Origin: Gordius sp. MW1
Lineage: Eukaryota; Nematomorpha; Gordioida; Gordea; Gordiidae
Reading direction: 5' to 3'
Assembly (NCBI GenBank): GCA_964036665.1
Contig: OZ038531.1
Span: 16,988,168-17,052,167 of the forward strand
Length of the DNA stretch: 64,000 bases
Below the pieces are notes generated by a model. That model worked only from the letters and a program-made list of their open reading frames with translations, was not told the origin of the DNA and searched no databases. Of the stretch, positions 37,526 to 51,200 are shown piece by piece; the stretch's first letter is position 1, and every line of letters starts with the position of its first letter. The position numbers and the translations under genes were made by a program.

Positions 37526-37650
37526 TAAATGCATACGCATGCGCATTATTAAAATGCGCAGCTATCTGATGGTCTGTTAAATGCATACGCATGCGCATTA
37601 TAAGATCTTGAAACGGTTTCAAGATCTTGAAACAGTTTCAAGCTATTTGT
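37526..37650. repeat. Nested palindromic direct repeats
   Basis: The block TTAAATGCATACGCATGC, continuing GCATTAT, occurs twice (about 37528 and 37577). GCATGC is a palindrome within it. AAGATCTTGAAAC and GTTTCAAG then alternate, giving stems that can fold in more than one register. It lies between the two MULE copies. Confidence 0.8.
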
Positions 37651-37700
37651 ATTTTGTCCCATGGTATTTTGGGAAAATACCGCAATTTAGGGGGTAGGAG

Positions 37701-39238
37701 GGTTCCCCCGCATAATCCCGAAAACGCAGAGTCCCGAATTTCGAAACTACGTTTTTCCGCCAATTTCCACATAAGGGAAATTTGGAAAACTCTTTAACTA
37801 TTGCAAATCAAGATAACAAAGATAATATAAATAAGCTTTATTTGGCAAGTATACATATATTGTTATAGGTTTTAAAAAATCTAATAGAAAAAATGATATA
37901 GTCATTTTCAAAAAGTTTGACTATATCAAGATCAGAGCAGGTAAGATGGGACAAGTATACTATAAGTGCAGGCACTACAGTATATGTAAATGCCCAGGAA
38001 GAGCTGTCCTTAGATATAATAATTTTATGATAACATCAGAACATTCCCAAAATTGTATACAAAAACAAAATCTCCAAAGTAAGAAACTTAAAAGTTTTTA
38101 ATACAAATTTAGCTTTGAATGAAAAAACAACAAGTGTTATGGTTATAGAAAATATCTCTACACCCATAGAAAATCAAGAAAGTAAGATGTCTATAATTTG
38201 TTGAGATTTTTTTAAGATTCTAGTCAAGGTGCAATTTTATTAAACTCAGTGGATGATATAATACCAAGTAATGTCACATGATTGATTATCATAGACATTA
38301 ACTGTTAGTTACTATTAACTATTAAATTTATTTTAAATAGATTCTAACAATAATGCCCTAAATGTTATGGAACCTTTTAAGGTTGCTATTTCCATTTTTC
38401 ACTAGCAATAATTGGAAAATTTAAGAAATTAGGTCTTACTAGAGACTATAGTAAAGATCAAACAATTCGTACAATTATAAAACAAATTAACCCTAACCCT
38501 GGGCATAACCACCAACAACCACTTGGAAGGTTATCACAGTGCCTTAAAAAACATAGTGAAACAACCACATCCTAATATCTAAAGTTTTATACAAATGATA
38601 AAGGAATACTGAAACAAAAATAATACAAATCAACAATGGAAATATATTGTTTAAAGTTAAAAGGAAAATGGAAACAAAGGCTAAAAAAGTGATACGCCTA
38701 CAAACTCTTTATAAAAATAATGAAATTGATTGTTATGAATTTTTAGATACTATATGTAATTATATAATATGAACAATAAAACATGTAATAAAAGCAATAA
38801 GATTAGTACTAGCAACAATTGAATTGATATATTTTTGCAAGGCTCTGTATAATGTTACACATGTAAATAATTCACACTATGCGAATAAGAAAAAATATAT
38901 CATTTTTAAAATAATGATTCCAACAGCTTCAACTAATGATTTCATATTTTCTAATCTTGAAATAATTTATTTTCCTTAGTTAATGTGTAACATATTAGCA
39001 TCAGTTATTTCTTGAAGGGCTAACAAGTTATCAATAATTTTCTTTTAATACAACAATTTATATGATTATTATATAAGGTTAATTGTGAGATGAATTGAAA
39101 AATATGATTTCATATTTTCTAATCTTGAAATAATTTATTTTCTTTAGTTAATGTGTAACATATTGGTAATTTCAAATCGTAGCCATAGCCTTATCGTAGT
39201 TTCGGGATTGTGCGGTTTCGGGGATATGCGGGGTTTCC
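37701..39238 (+). mobile_element. MULE (FLYWCH type) with perfect 9-bp TSD
   Basis: GGGTAGGAG flanks both sides (37692-37700 and 39239-39247), the 9-bp duplication expected for Mutator-like elements. The inner ends read GGTTCCCCCGCATAATCCCG and, reversed, GGAAACCCCGCATATCCCCG. It is 1,538 bp long and contains a FLYWCH zinc-finger and a transposase C-terminal relic. Confidence 0.9.
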
Positions 39239-42200
39239 GGGTAGGAGGAATCTTCCCTCGGATTTTATTATTACAGCACAACTTTTGTTTTAATTTCTTA
39301 TTGTGTCTATATAACAGGTAGAATTACTACTATTTATGAGAATCGTTACTATTTGTAAATATAATTTAAGCAATATCAGAAGTTTTCCAACTAATTATAA
39401 TACCTATTTTTTATTTAATTTATCTGTTTATACATCAATAAATTAGTTAAATATATATCTATACAGAATATTTTTATTAATATCAATAAGATAAAAATAA
39501 AAATTTAACTATATTATCGAAAACATTATTAAGTTTTTTAACTACTTTTCATTGGTCAATGTTTTTAAATTTCTATCATATTGCCTAAAATGTACTAAAG
39601 GGGTTATAAAACTATTTTTACTTTAAAATACTTTGTTATAAAAAATGAAGGTTGAAAACCATTATAAAAGCTTTGATAAATAGCTCTATTAAATAAGTGA
39701 TCTTATGCAATTGCACTTAATTTTTTGATTGCCTTTATTAATTAGTAGTCCAACCTTTTGAAAAGGCGCTTGGTATATAAATGCATTGAAGAATTAAGCA
39801 AATGATATGAAGTGGTTTATTTCATTATTTAGAAGAGATACTTATGCGAAAACATGAATAATAAAATGTTAGTTTTAAAGGTTGTGCTTATCTAGCTGCG
39901 CGAGCCCATTATCATTTGAATAATCAGGCGATGATTGAATACAAGCGAGGGGCTATTAAAATAAAAATCACGTGATGGTTAAGTACAAGCGAGGGGCTAT
40001 TAAAATAAAAATCACGTGATGGTTAAGTACAAGCGAGGGGCTATTAAAATAAAAATCACGTGATGGTTAAGTACAAGCGAGGGGCTATTAAATAAAGTAA
40101 CGTGTTAGAATTCGCCTAGACGGGGTCAAGGGAAAGTAGCGTGCGAAAGAGCCTCTACAACTATCCTCGGGGGTCCATTCGGAGAGTTGTGGCTAAAGTA
40201 GTAGTTTATAGCGCCAATGCACGTGCCTTCCTCTCGATGTGATGTATGGGTTTTCTTTTGATTTTGTTAGGTCTGGGTCGGAGTTAGCTGGTCCGGCGAT
40301 GTCGTCGGAGGGACAAACTTTGGGTGGATTTACATTTCCGGTATCCGTAAGCGGCTGAGTTGAAGTATCTAAATATGCAGGTTTCAATCGCTCGATCGAA
40401 ACTGAGTCAGCTTTTCCGTTTTTTTCAATAATGAAATATTTAGCATGTTTGGACTTTACTCTGAACGGGCCGTCATATGGTGGCACCAAACTTTTTCGAA
40501 CGAAATCATTACGGATAAAAACGTATTTACAGTCCTTAAGAAGTGAAGTTGTACTCGCATTTGTCAATTGTGTCCTGACTTTTTTAAAAGGTAAATGGTA
40601 AAAATGTTGTTTTAGGCATTTAATGAATTCGGAGGCGTTATGAGGTGTTCTTGAGTTCGTGAAAAATTCGCCGGGAAGTCTAAGTGTAGTGCCATAAACT
40701 AATTCGGCTGGAGTGCAACCTAAGTCTTTCTTGATTGTGGTTCGAATGCCAAGCAAAATTAATGGTGAGAGCTCATCCTATTTGTTTGTGTCACCTTGTC
40801 CCATCAAGGAACTTTTCAACTGTCGATGAAATCTCTCAATCATGCCGTTGGCTTGTGGATGATAGGCAGTGGTTGTGATGTGATTTACACCAAGGAGTTG
40901 CGTGAGATTCCGAAATAATTGGGACTCAAACTGGGGACCTCTATCTGTTGTGAGGCTTGATGGTACTCCGAGGTCAGCTATCCAATACTTGATCAGAGCT
41001 TTTGCAACCGTTTGGGCTGAGGTGTTACGGATCGGCATGGCGACAGGCCATCGTGTGAAACGGTCAATAATGGTGAGGAAGTGGGTGTATCCATTCGACG
41101 GTGGTAGTGGACCAACGAGATCGACGTGGAGGCTAAATCGAGCGTCAGGTTCAGCAAATGTGCCTAAAGGGGCTTTTATGTGACGATGAATCTTCGATTT
41201 TTGACAAGCAACGCATGATTTGGCCCATTTCCTTACATCCATATTGATGGAGGGCCAAACATATCGACGTGAAATCAGCTTAAGTGTTGCACGCGTACCA
41301 GGGTGTGTTAAGTTGTGGAAGTTATCAAAAATTACGCGTCTGAGTGAAGTCGGAACAAGTGGTCGAGGTGAGGTTGTGGACATGTCGCATTGCACGGTCA
41401 AATCAGAGCCAGGTATAGGAAGTTGCGTTAATTTTAGAGACTTTAGGTCCTGAAATGCCGACTTTTCTTCCATCTGAGCCAAAGCTAACCTTTCTACTAG
41501 GGGCCTGTCTTTAAAATCAACGGAATTAATTTCAGACCTTGAGAGGGTGTCAGCGACTACATTTGATTTGCCAGCTATATATTGGAAATCGGTAGTATAT
41601 TGCGAAGTATAGTCCAACTGTCTAATCTCCCGCGGGGAGTATTTGTCGATAGGTGTACTGAAAGCATAAGTTAGTGGCTTGTGGTCTGTATTAGTGAATT
41701 CATGACCTTCTAAAAGATGGCGGTAAGGGCGGATTGTTAAATATATTGCTAATAATTCGCGACCGAATGCACTGTATCGTTGTTGAGTTTTTGTTATCTT
41801 TTGGGAAAAAAGGCCAAAGGCAGCGTATTACCGTTAGTTGTTTGATGTAATACGGCTCCTACAGCTGAGTTGGAGGCGTCGGTGGTGATTGAGAGTTGAG
41901 TGTCTTTTTGAAGATGGGAGAGAGGCACGACATTGCTTAAAGCGAGTTTGGCGTTGTTAAAAGCAGTCGAAGCTTCCGGGGTGCAGGAAATTGTCTTCTT
42001 TGAACCGTCGAGCAAATCGGTGAGAGGTTTGAGTAAATCGGCACACATCGGAATAAACCGTCTATAAAAATTAATCATCCCTAAGAAGCGTCTCAACTGA
42101 GTCATCGAAGTAGGCTGTGGGAAATTGAGGATTGCTTCCACCTTGTCCTGAGGGGGTGACAAACCTTGAGGGGTGATTTTGTGTCCCAAAAAATTAATTT

Positions 42201-45200
42201 CGTTTTGGCACCATACGCATTTATCCTGACTGATTTTAATACCGAAACTTGAGTCTTTCAAAAACCAGTCTAATATGATTGTAGTGTTCATCAATGGAAG
42301 AACTCGCGATGAGTACGTCGTCAAGGTAAACAAAAACAAAGTCAAGTTCTCTAAAAACTTGGTCCATAAAGCGTTGAAACGTCTGGGCAGCGTTGCGAAG
42401 GCCAAATGGCATGCGAAGAAATTCAAAAAGACCGAACGGGGTTGTGATGGCGGTTTTAGAAATATCCTCGGGGGCCATTGGAATTTGGTGGTATGCCCTG
42501 ACTAAGTCGATCTTTGAGAATACCGTTTTATTGCAAAGGGTCAGCGCAAAATCATGGAGGTGGGGAAGGGGATAACAGTCGGGAATTGTACGACTGTTGA
42601 GCATGCGATAGTCGCCACAAGGTCTCCAATCTCCCGCGGCCTTCTTGGGTACCATGTGCAGGGGTGAGGACCAGTCACTTTTAGAGGGACGGATTATACC
42701 AAGTTCGAGCATGTGAGTAAATTCGTCTCGGGCAATCTTAAGCTTGTCCGGGAAGAGTCTTCTTGGTTTTGAGCGAACCGGGGGGCCGTTGGTGTGGATA
42801 TGGTGTTGAGTGCTATGAGTTACTTGAGCCTTATAATCAGAAGGGGACACTATGGAGGCATACTTCTGAAGTAGTGATTTGATGGGGGAGGTGCCAATTA
42901 TCCCAACTTAGTGTAGCCTTGCCTACAGATGTTAATGTCGTTTAAGTGTCGAAGAGCTGCTTCTTTTTTATATCTACTAGATGGTAATGATTAAGAAAAT
43001 CGGCTCCGATGATTGGCTGTTTAACGTCTGCTATTGTAAAAATCCATCTAAATTCTTTGCGTAGGCCGAGGTCCAAAGTGAAAAGCTTTTGGCCATATGT
43101 TTTGATAGGGGTAGAATTGGCGGCCTGAAGTTGCACATATGAAGGGGTCAAGGAATGGTCTCGAGAAGGCGGAATAACGGAAATTTCCGCGCCTGTGTCA
43201 ATGAGAAATCGCTGACCCGTGGATTTGTCGAATATGTAAAATAGGCGACTAAGTTTTAGACCAAGTCCAGGCGTCGCCATCCCTGGGTGGTCTACTAGTT
43301 TGTCGAGGGGGGGGGTTAAATGCCCAAGGTTGCACGCATTTGAGCGCCTTGTCTTTAAAGCGGTAATGGTACCAACAAAGTATATTTGGTTGAATATGCG
43401 CGCAAGGGTGGCGAACGGTAGAGGGATTGCGGCGTCTCGAGTTGGAACGTTACGTGGCCTATTGATTGAGATTTTTAAATTTTGTACCTCCTGTGTGAGT
43501 TTTGCGATCATCTCCCTAAGCCGAGTCGATTCATCTTCCGTGACTACATTTACAATTGGACATGTGGAGTTGTGGTAGGTCTCTACAATTTTGTCCGCAG
43601 TTTCGGCCAATTTGGAGAGGGACTGCTCGTCAGAAACAATTGCCAAAATGCCGGTCATGTTTTTTGGAAGTTTTTCTAACCAAAGTTCTTTAAGAACTCC
43701 TTCATCCATGGAATTCGTTCCCAGAAGATTTTTCATGAAACGCAGAAGCTGGGGTGGGGTGCGATCTCCTAATTCGACAGTTGTGAGAAGAGCACTAAGT
43801 CTAGCAGAATCGGATTGGCTAGTGCGGTCTATGATAGCTGCTTTCATGGTTGTATAGGGTAAAATGTCGGGCATATTTTGTAGGATGTCTTGAATTTCGA
43901 TGTTATTTCCAATGGCAAGGCTTCTATTAAGTACCCAACTTTGGTAGCTTCGCTTTTTATCTTTCTTACCAAGAAAAGAGCCTCTATTTGGATGAACCAT
44001 GAGCGGGGGTTTATATTGTTAAACTGTGGCAGTTTAAAATATGTGGCATTTTCGCTTTTAACCTCCATCTCAGATGGTTGCGTGGACATTTTTGGGTCAC
44101 CATATGAAGCGGTTTATTTCATTATTTAGAAGAGATACTTATGCGAAAACATGAATAATAAAATGTTAGTTTTAAAGGTTGTGCTTATCTAGCTGCGCGA
44201 GCCCATTATCATTTGAATAATCAGGCGATGATTGAATACAAGCGAGGGGCTATTAAAAAAAAATAACGTGATGGTTAAGCACAAGCGAGGGGCTATTAAA
44301 ATAAAAATCACGTGATGGTTAAGTACAAGCGAGGGGCTATTAAAATAAAAATCACGTGATGGTTAAGTACAAGCGAGGGGCTAATAAAATAAAAATCACG
44401 TGATGGTTAAGTACAAGCGAGGGGCTATTAAATAAAGTAACGTGTTAGAATTCGCCTAGATGGGGTCAAGGGAAAGTAGCGTGCGAAAGAGCCTCTACAG
44501 ATAGACATTATTTATGAGGACGTGTGCCGTTTACACGCTTGAAACAAAACACTCATCGTTCAAATCCTGTTAAGCTCAATTTCTTTAAAAACAATAAATT
44601 TTTAAGTCAGCACTGCTGTCAGACTTAATACCAGACCGCCAACCTTTATTCAATCCTCTAGGTGACAACCAAATGCTACAAATAGCTAGGAAATTTACTT
44701 AAAGTCTAATATGTGTCAAATAATAACCTTATCACCTCAAATCTATTTTAAAAATAATGAGAGAAACAAAAGATAGGTTATACAAAAATTAGTTAAAATT
44801 ATAAAAATAACCATTTACAAATATAAAACATGATATATATTGGAAGCAACGTGTCCGCACTCTATCTTAAATTAATAAAAAGGTAGTGTTTGTTTTCAAA
44901 AAACAAATAAACAAATCTTTAAAATATCTAAAATTTTACACTATGTAGCTTTTTATTTTGTGCAATAAGCTTTATTTCTGTTAGACATAAGATTTTGGGA
45001 GGCATGTACATTTACTTTATATTAAACCAAGAAGCTGTAAATCTTTTAATCATAAGCTTAACCAAATAAGCTTTTAAATTCAATCTTTTTCAATTGAAAT
45101 TACAGCTCATTCAGTTAAAATTGTATAAGCTATATTTATAAAGAAGTCCCGATTTACGACGGGTGATAACCACGAATTAAATAAGAATAACTTTAATTTA

Positions 45201-48200
45201 TATGCCATCTAGGACACATTTTAAATTAGAGACTATTTTGACTAAATTATCCTTATCTCTTTTATAATGTGACTTGAAAATAAAACAGATATATAACGTT
45301 TTCGCTCTAATTGGAGCTCATCAGTATGCCATAGTTAATTTTCTAGACACATAGTAATCGAGATAGGTATATATAAGGCCAAATTAGATTGAGTTAACGT
45401 TTATGTTGTTTGAGGATAAAACTCATCCCACCCTAATTGTGGCGTAAATAATATTTGTTATTATATAATGTTGAAATAAAGATTATAAATACGATTCCGG
45501 TTCGGATTTTATAAAGAAGGCCCGATTTACGACTGGTGGTAACCGCGAATCAAATAAGAATAACTCTATATACCTCTATGACACATTTTAAATTAGAGAC
45601 TAATTTGACTCCTAGATAGCATATAAATTAGAGTTATTCTTATTTGATTCTCGGTTACCACGCGTCGTAAATCGGGCCTTCTTTATAAAATCCTAACCAA
45701 AATCGTATTTATAATTTTTATTTCAACAATATATCATAACAAGCTATATTTAATTCAAACGCTAAAATAATATAAATTTTTTAGTAATAACGTAAGAATG
45801 ATCTAAAACTTTTATTCTACATAATTTACGTGAGCATGTTTAATATTTAAACGTAATTATATAAGTATAAAATCAATATCGATAAACAGATACAACCGAG
45901 CTAGAAAAGGTGAGAAAGTGGGCGTGGTGAGTTTTTTATGGGTGACCCAACTTCGGGTCGGAGATGGGTAATTGAAATTCTTGGGGGGGGGGGCAGAAAT
46001 TATAATAGGAAGACAAATTTTTTTTGATCAAAAGGATTGAAAAATAAAAAATATTTCTCGGCTTATTATAATCTTTAACACTGAATGGAAATAAATTATT
46101 TAATATCACATTTAACCTTATTTATATTGTTTATTATTGTAACTCTTTTACCTTACAAAATTGTTATATCAATTTTATATATCACTAGCTGTGCCCGGCC
46201 AAGCGTTGGCTTAGTCTTTAATCAACTAAATAATGAGCATGAATTAATAGAACATAATGAAAAATTTTGGGTCATCAGTAGGATAGTTTATGATGTAAAA
46301 AATACAATGCTATATTATTGAAAAAAATATTATTTAATTCAAGGAAAAGGCATATTTGTTAATTTTATATGTCAAAATGTGAGGTGTTAACGATAATATG
46401 CATAATTGGGTGAAAAAAGAACCATTGATGTATAAAAGTCAATGATAATGTTCGACAATGTAGAGAAAATGTTTTAGTATAGCGCTTATAATAGTGTTAT
46501 GTCATAGCCTAAAATTATAGTATTAAAGAGACATCATAAAATATCTCTATTGGTTAAATGAAGGTTTTTTCAATATTTGGTTGAACCAGAATTAATTGAA
46601 AATAATACAAATTTCCGCGAGTGAAAGCGAAATAACGTTAAAGTAATGTTTTTGTAGTTGTAAGATTAATAACCGAACTTCCCAAAATACGAAAAAAGAA
46701 CGAAACGTGGGGAAGTTAGAAAAAGCGCGCGTTATTTTTATTTAAGAAAATGGTGATTATTTAGGGTAGCGAGAATATTTATTTGTCACGTTTACATATT
46801 GTCAAAAAAGGGGCGTAGTTGTTAAAATATTGAGACACAAATGATAAAGCAATCTTAAAAAAACTTTATAGGACAATAAGTAGCACCATAACGAATAACT
46901 AAAAATAAAAAACGTTGTATCTTTCATCCGCTAGATGGCGGTAAGCACTACCAAAAACAGGGTTACAGCTGTCGCAGGTCGATAAAAAGTATAATATATA
47001 AACCATCTAGGATGCTAAGGCAATGATCTGACCAAATTTGGTGGCAATTAGTGTTTCGATCTCGTCTCGTCTCGGTCTCGAATACAAAATCTCGTCTCGT
47101 CTCGGGAGCGATTAGGAAAATCTCGATCTCGTCTCGTCTCGGTCTAGAAAAATCTCGGTCTCGTCTCGTCTCGACGAGAATTCTCGTCTCGTCTCGACTT
47201 TTAAAAAAAAATATATACGGAATAAAAATTTCTCCTATTTTATTAAAAATATAAATAAGTGTTCAAAAATCCAAATGGCAAATTTTATATTTTTGGAAAA
47301 ACTTTAATACACAAACTTTTTAAAGATTTAGCGGGACACGACATCTCATTGACAATATAAAGATATGAATTAACTCATAAAGATAACATTTTCTATAAAA
47401 AGTGCAGACTAAAAAAACTATAAATAAATTTGAAATATAAAAGATTAAATTTTATTGTTCTAGCAAATTATAATATTTGCATCAAATTCACTGTGTCTGT
47501 CAACTATAAATGGACTTCGAAAATTATAAGTTCGCTTATAGTTGATATAGTTGCATAAGTGAGCAAAATGAGACCCTTTATTAACCTTTGCTAATGATTC
47601 AAAGTAGACCTTAACATATTTAAGGCAAACGTTTAAGTCCATTAATATAACCATCATCAGTTATAGCCCATAGTGTTTATTGCATGTTTATGCGAGTGAC
47701 ATTTAATGATGTTATTATTATTTATAGAATTGATAACTAGTTGCAGAAATTAAAACGTTGTAAAACAACAATAAAAGCAGCATTTTTATAGAATTAAGAA
47801 CATAAGGTTTTAAACTTTAAATTAAAGAGTACGTATTTAAATGTATGACAAAAATCAACCATACTTAGGTAAATGATTGCCAAATTTTATTTTTTTTGCA
47901 AAAATATATAATATTTACTACACTTGTGAATTTTTTTAATATTAAATATATTCCATACATATTGATTTACACTTAATACCTTAAATGTAAATTAAAATAC
48001 ACAATAATTTACTAAAATCTAACGATCAATAAAAAGTCGAGATCTCGCCGAGAAAATCTCGTATCGTCTCGTCTCGACATCAAAATTCTCGTCTCGATCT
48101 CGACTCCATTTTTCAAATTCTCGTCTCGTCTCGTCTCGGTTTTTCGAGACGAGACGAGACGAGACCGAGATTTTTCTCGGTTTTTCCGCATCACTAGTGG

Positions 48201-51200
48201 CAATCGGTCGAGAACTTTAGGAGTTATTAGAGGATAAAGAAAACGTAGTTACATTTTATATATATAGATTAGTGGCATAGAGTAATAAAGGACCTAAAAT
48301 TCCGAAAGATTCGTGTAATACAAAAAAAACTTTTAAATACTAATGTATTAGGAAATCACTCTACCCAAAAGGTAGAAGGTTGGTGTCAGGTTGGTAACCG
48401 GCTGTAAAAACTCACTTTAAATTGATGACAGTCATAATTAAAAATCAGAATCAGAAAGACAAGACTTAATTTTTCTCACGTGCAATGCGACAAATACATT
48501 AGAGTTAATACTTTTTACAACGTAGACATCAAGTACTACCCTTGTAGAGAAGGTGATAATTTAAAGATGCCACATAATTGGACTTTGATTAAAAATCAAG
48601 GATTAAAGCATGATATAAATAATAAATTTGGGTCGGTATATATATATAAATTTTATAGATTGGGTGAAAGAGAGAGGGAGGGTGAGAGGCGTAGTAGTAG
48701 TAATAGCCGTATTAAGCCACTACTCTTGCACCCACCACGCACCATCATTCACTTACATGCACTAAGGGTATAGTGTAATATAGGCATATAACCTAATTAG
48801 ATAGAGAGGGAGGGAGGCTCAAAGGATGCCGCGATTTCGCATAGGGACTAATTGAATATTCGATATATTGGCAAGAGTAAAAACAATAGGGGAAAAAAAA
48901 TCATTTTTCAATGTTTTACCCTAAGTTGGTTCTACCACTTAGAGGTTAAAAAAACATTTTAGCCATTCAATTTCGCCTTATTGAGCGTCAAAGAGCCAAA
49001 AACGGTCATTTTCGCAACTTTGAATCAAAATATCTTAAAATCTTGACGTATAGGAAAAAAGAAAAAGAAAAACGTAGTGTCATCACAAAAAACTCTATCA
49101 GAATATGTGACCGTCAATGTTATTAATTTTATAGAAAACAATGTCAATCTTCTTGCCACGTGATTAATTTTAAAATATTATATTACTTTTTACATTTTAC
49201 ATTTTTTTAATATGCCTTTTTAACAATAACGAATTTATTCATATGGGAATTAATGATTTTTATACGCCTTAAATATGTTTTCTTTTAAGGCATTTAAACT
49301 TTCCTAGCTATAATTGATAATGTGTTTATTATGGCCAAGACATAATTTTTTAAGAATTAAAAAGTCAATTTAATTTTATTGAGCCCATTTCTTTTGAATA
49401 AAAGATATGGTAACTAGAATGTTCTAGATTTATGTGTCATTTAGTCCATTTATATATAATCTTACAAAATAAAATGCGAGATTTTGATTTTTCAGCAATA
49501 CCTTGACAATACAATCTATATAAACATATAATAATAATAATTGTCTCAATTATACAAACATATGAGAAGATAGCCTAGGAGATATTATTTAATATTCGAG
49601 GAAAAGGGGAAGTTGTCGATTTGTGTACATATGTTCTAAAAGCATAAATTTTGAAGAAGTATTTGCGAATATCTTTATTAAATGTTAAAAAAATGTAAAA
49701 GCTGAGGCAAAAGTTGAGGGATTCTATTATATTTATTACTACAAACGAGTACTTAATCAAGCTTTGTGCATTATAACTATTGAGAATTCTCATAATAGAC
49801 ATCGGCACAAGTATCATTACTAATAAGATATAAGTAATTGCCAATGACACCGTGAGCTGCGTATCAGCATTCCCCTCCACGATTATTGCATCTTAAAGTA
49901 TTTGAGGATATAATACTTGGCCTGACTTTAATACGAGCTTTATGACGTACTATGCTATAATTCATGGTCAATATAATGAGCATGGTAGTATATACCAAAA
50001 TAATTTCTTTTACTATTTCGTAAATTTTGTAATAGGTATTGTTCATGATGGTTGGATTTCTAATAGTGTAATAACCATTTGGACATATACTCCACAATCT
50101 AGGTACGTCTGCTTTCAGTGCTTGATCAGTTTTGACAATTGAATTCCTCAAGGCAACCGGGGCACCAATGAGCAAAGAATTTAGGTAACATATGAGAACC
50201 GCCCATTTGTAAAGCTTTATATCGCATCTATTGTTACGATAGTGGAATGGCTTGCATACAGCAATATACCTATCTGCGGTAAGAAGTAAGGTCATGAGCA
50301 AACTAGCTTTTTTGAGCCAAGAATTTAGTGAGACATTTATAATATGAACGTAATTCCAACCCTGGGTGCATAAAAGCGAACTTTTTACACTGTTTAAATG
50401 GTAACTAAGAATAGGATTTAGTATATAGGTAGCGGATATTATGATGTTGGCTATTGCCATCCATTTTATTAGATAATAAGGCCTAGCCACTTTCCTTTCC
50501 CCCATGTTTGCGATAATGAGTAGATGAATGTTTCCTATGATGCCCAGAGTCACAATAGTAGAAAAAAGGGGAATGTTTAAGATATAACTTAGTGCTGAGC
50601 TCACATTCGAAGTCAATGGTGGACTTATAATTATTTCTCGGTACATGCTTTTTATGAGAATTAAGAAATTAGTTTTTAAATATTAGAACAAACAGTATGT
50701 TCAGAAGGGGGGGGGGGTAGACTGGGAACGTACCGCCATATTATACGCGTATGTTTAAAAAATACCTATAAGTTTTGTCAACAGTGTCTATATTATTAAT
50801 AACTAATAAAAGCGATAATGAAAGGATTTATAGCTCCTCTAGAGAGGTAAGAACCCTTTTAGCTGATTTTACCGGCACTTATTTATCGGGATTAAGTACT
50901 AATTAGAAAATCTCTTAGCCTTAATCGTATAATAACCATTTATAAATTATATCCCATTACGACTAGAAATATAGTAGGCAAAGTCAAATTATTCAAATGG
51001 GAAATAGTTTAAATTTGCATTATTAATTGCTATGAAATTTATGCGCTCGTTTTTGGTTGTCCTTTGTTGTCCGTTGTCCGTCCACCAAATTATTGGCGCT
51101 AGCTTTGTGACCTGGATATCCCGGGTTCAAGCCAGGGAGAGGACGAATTTTTTTTTTAATTTTTTTAAATTAAATTAATATTTTGTTCTTGTTAATACCA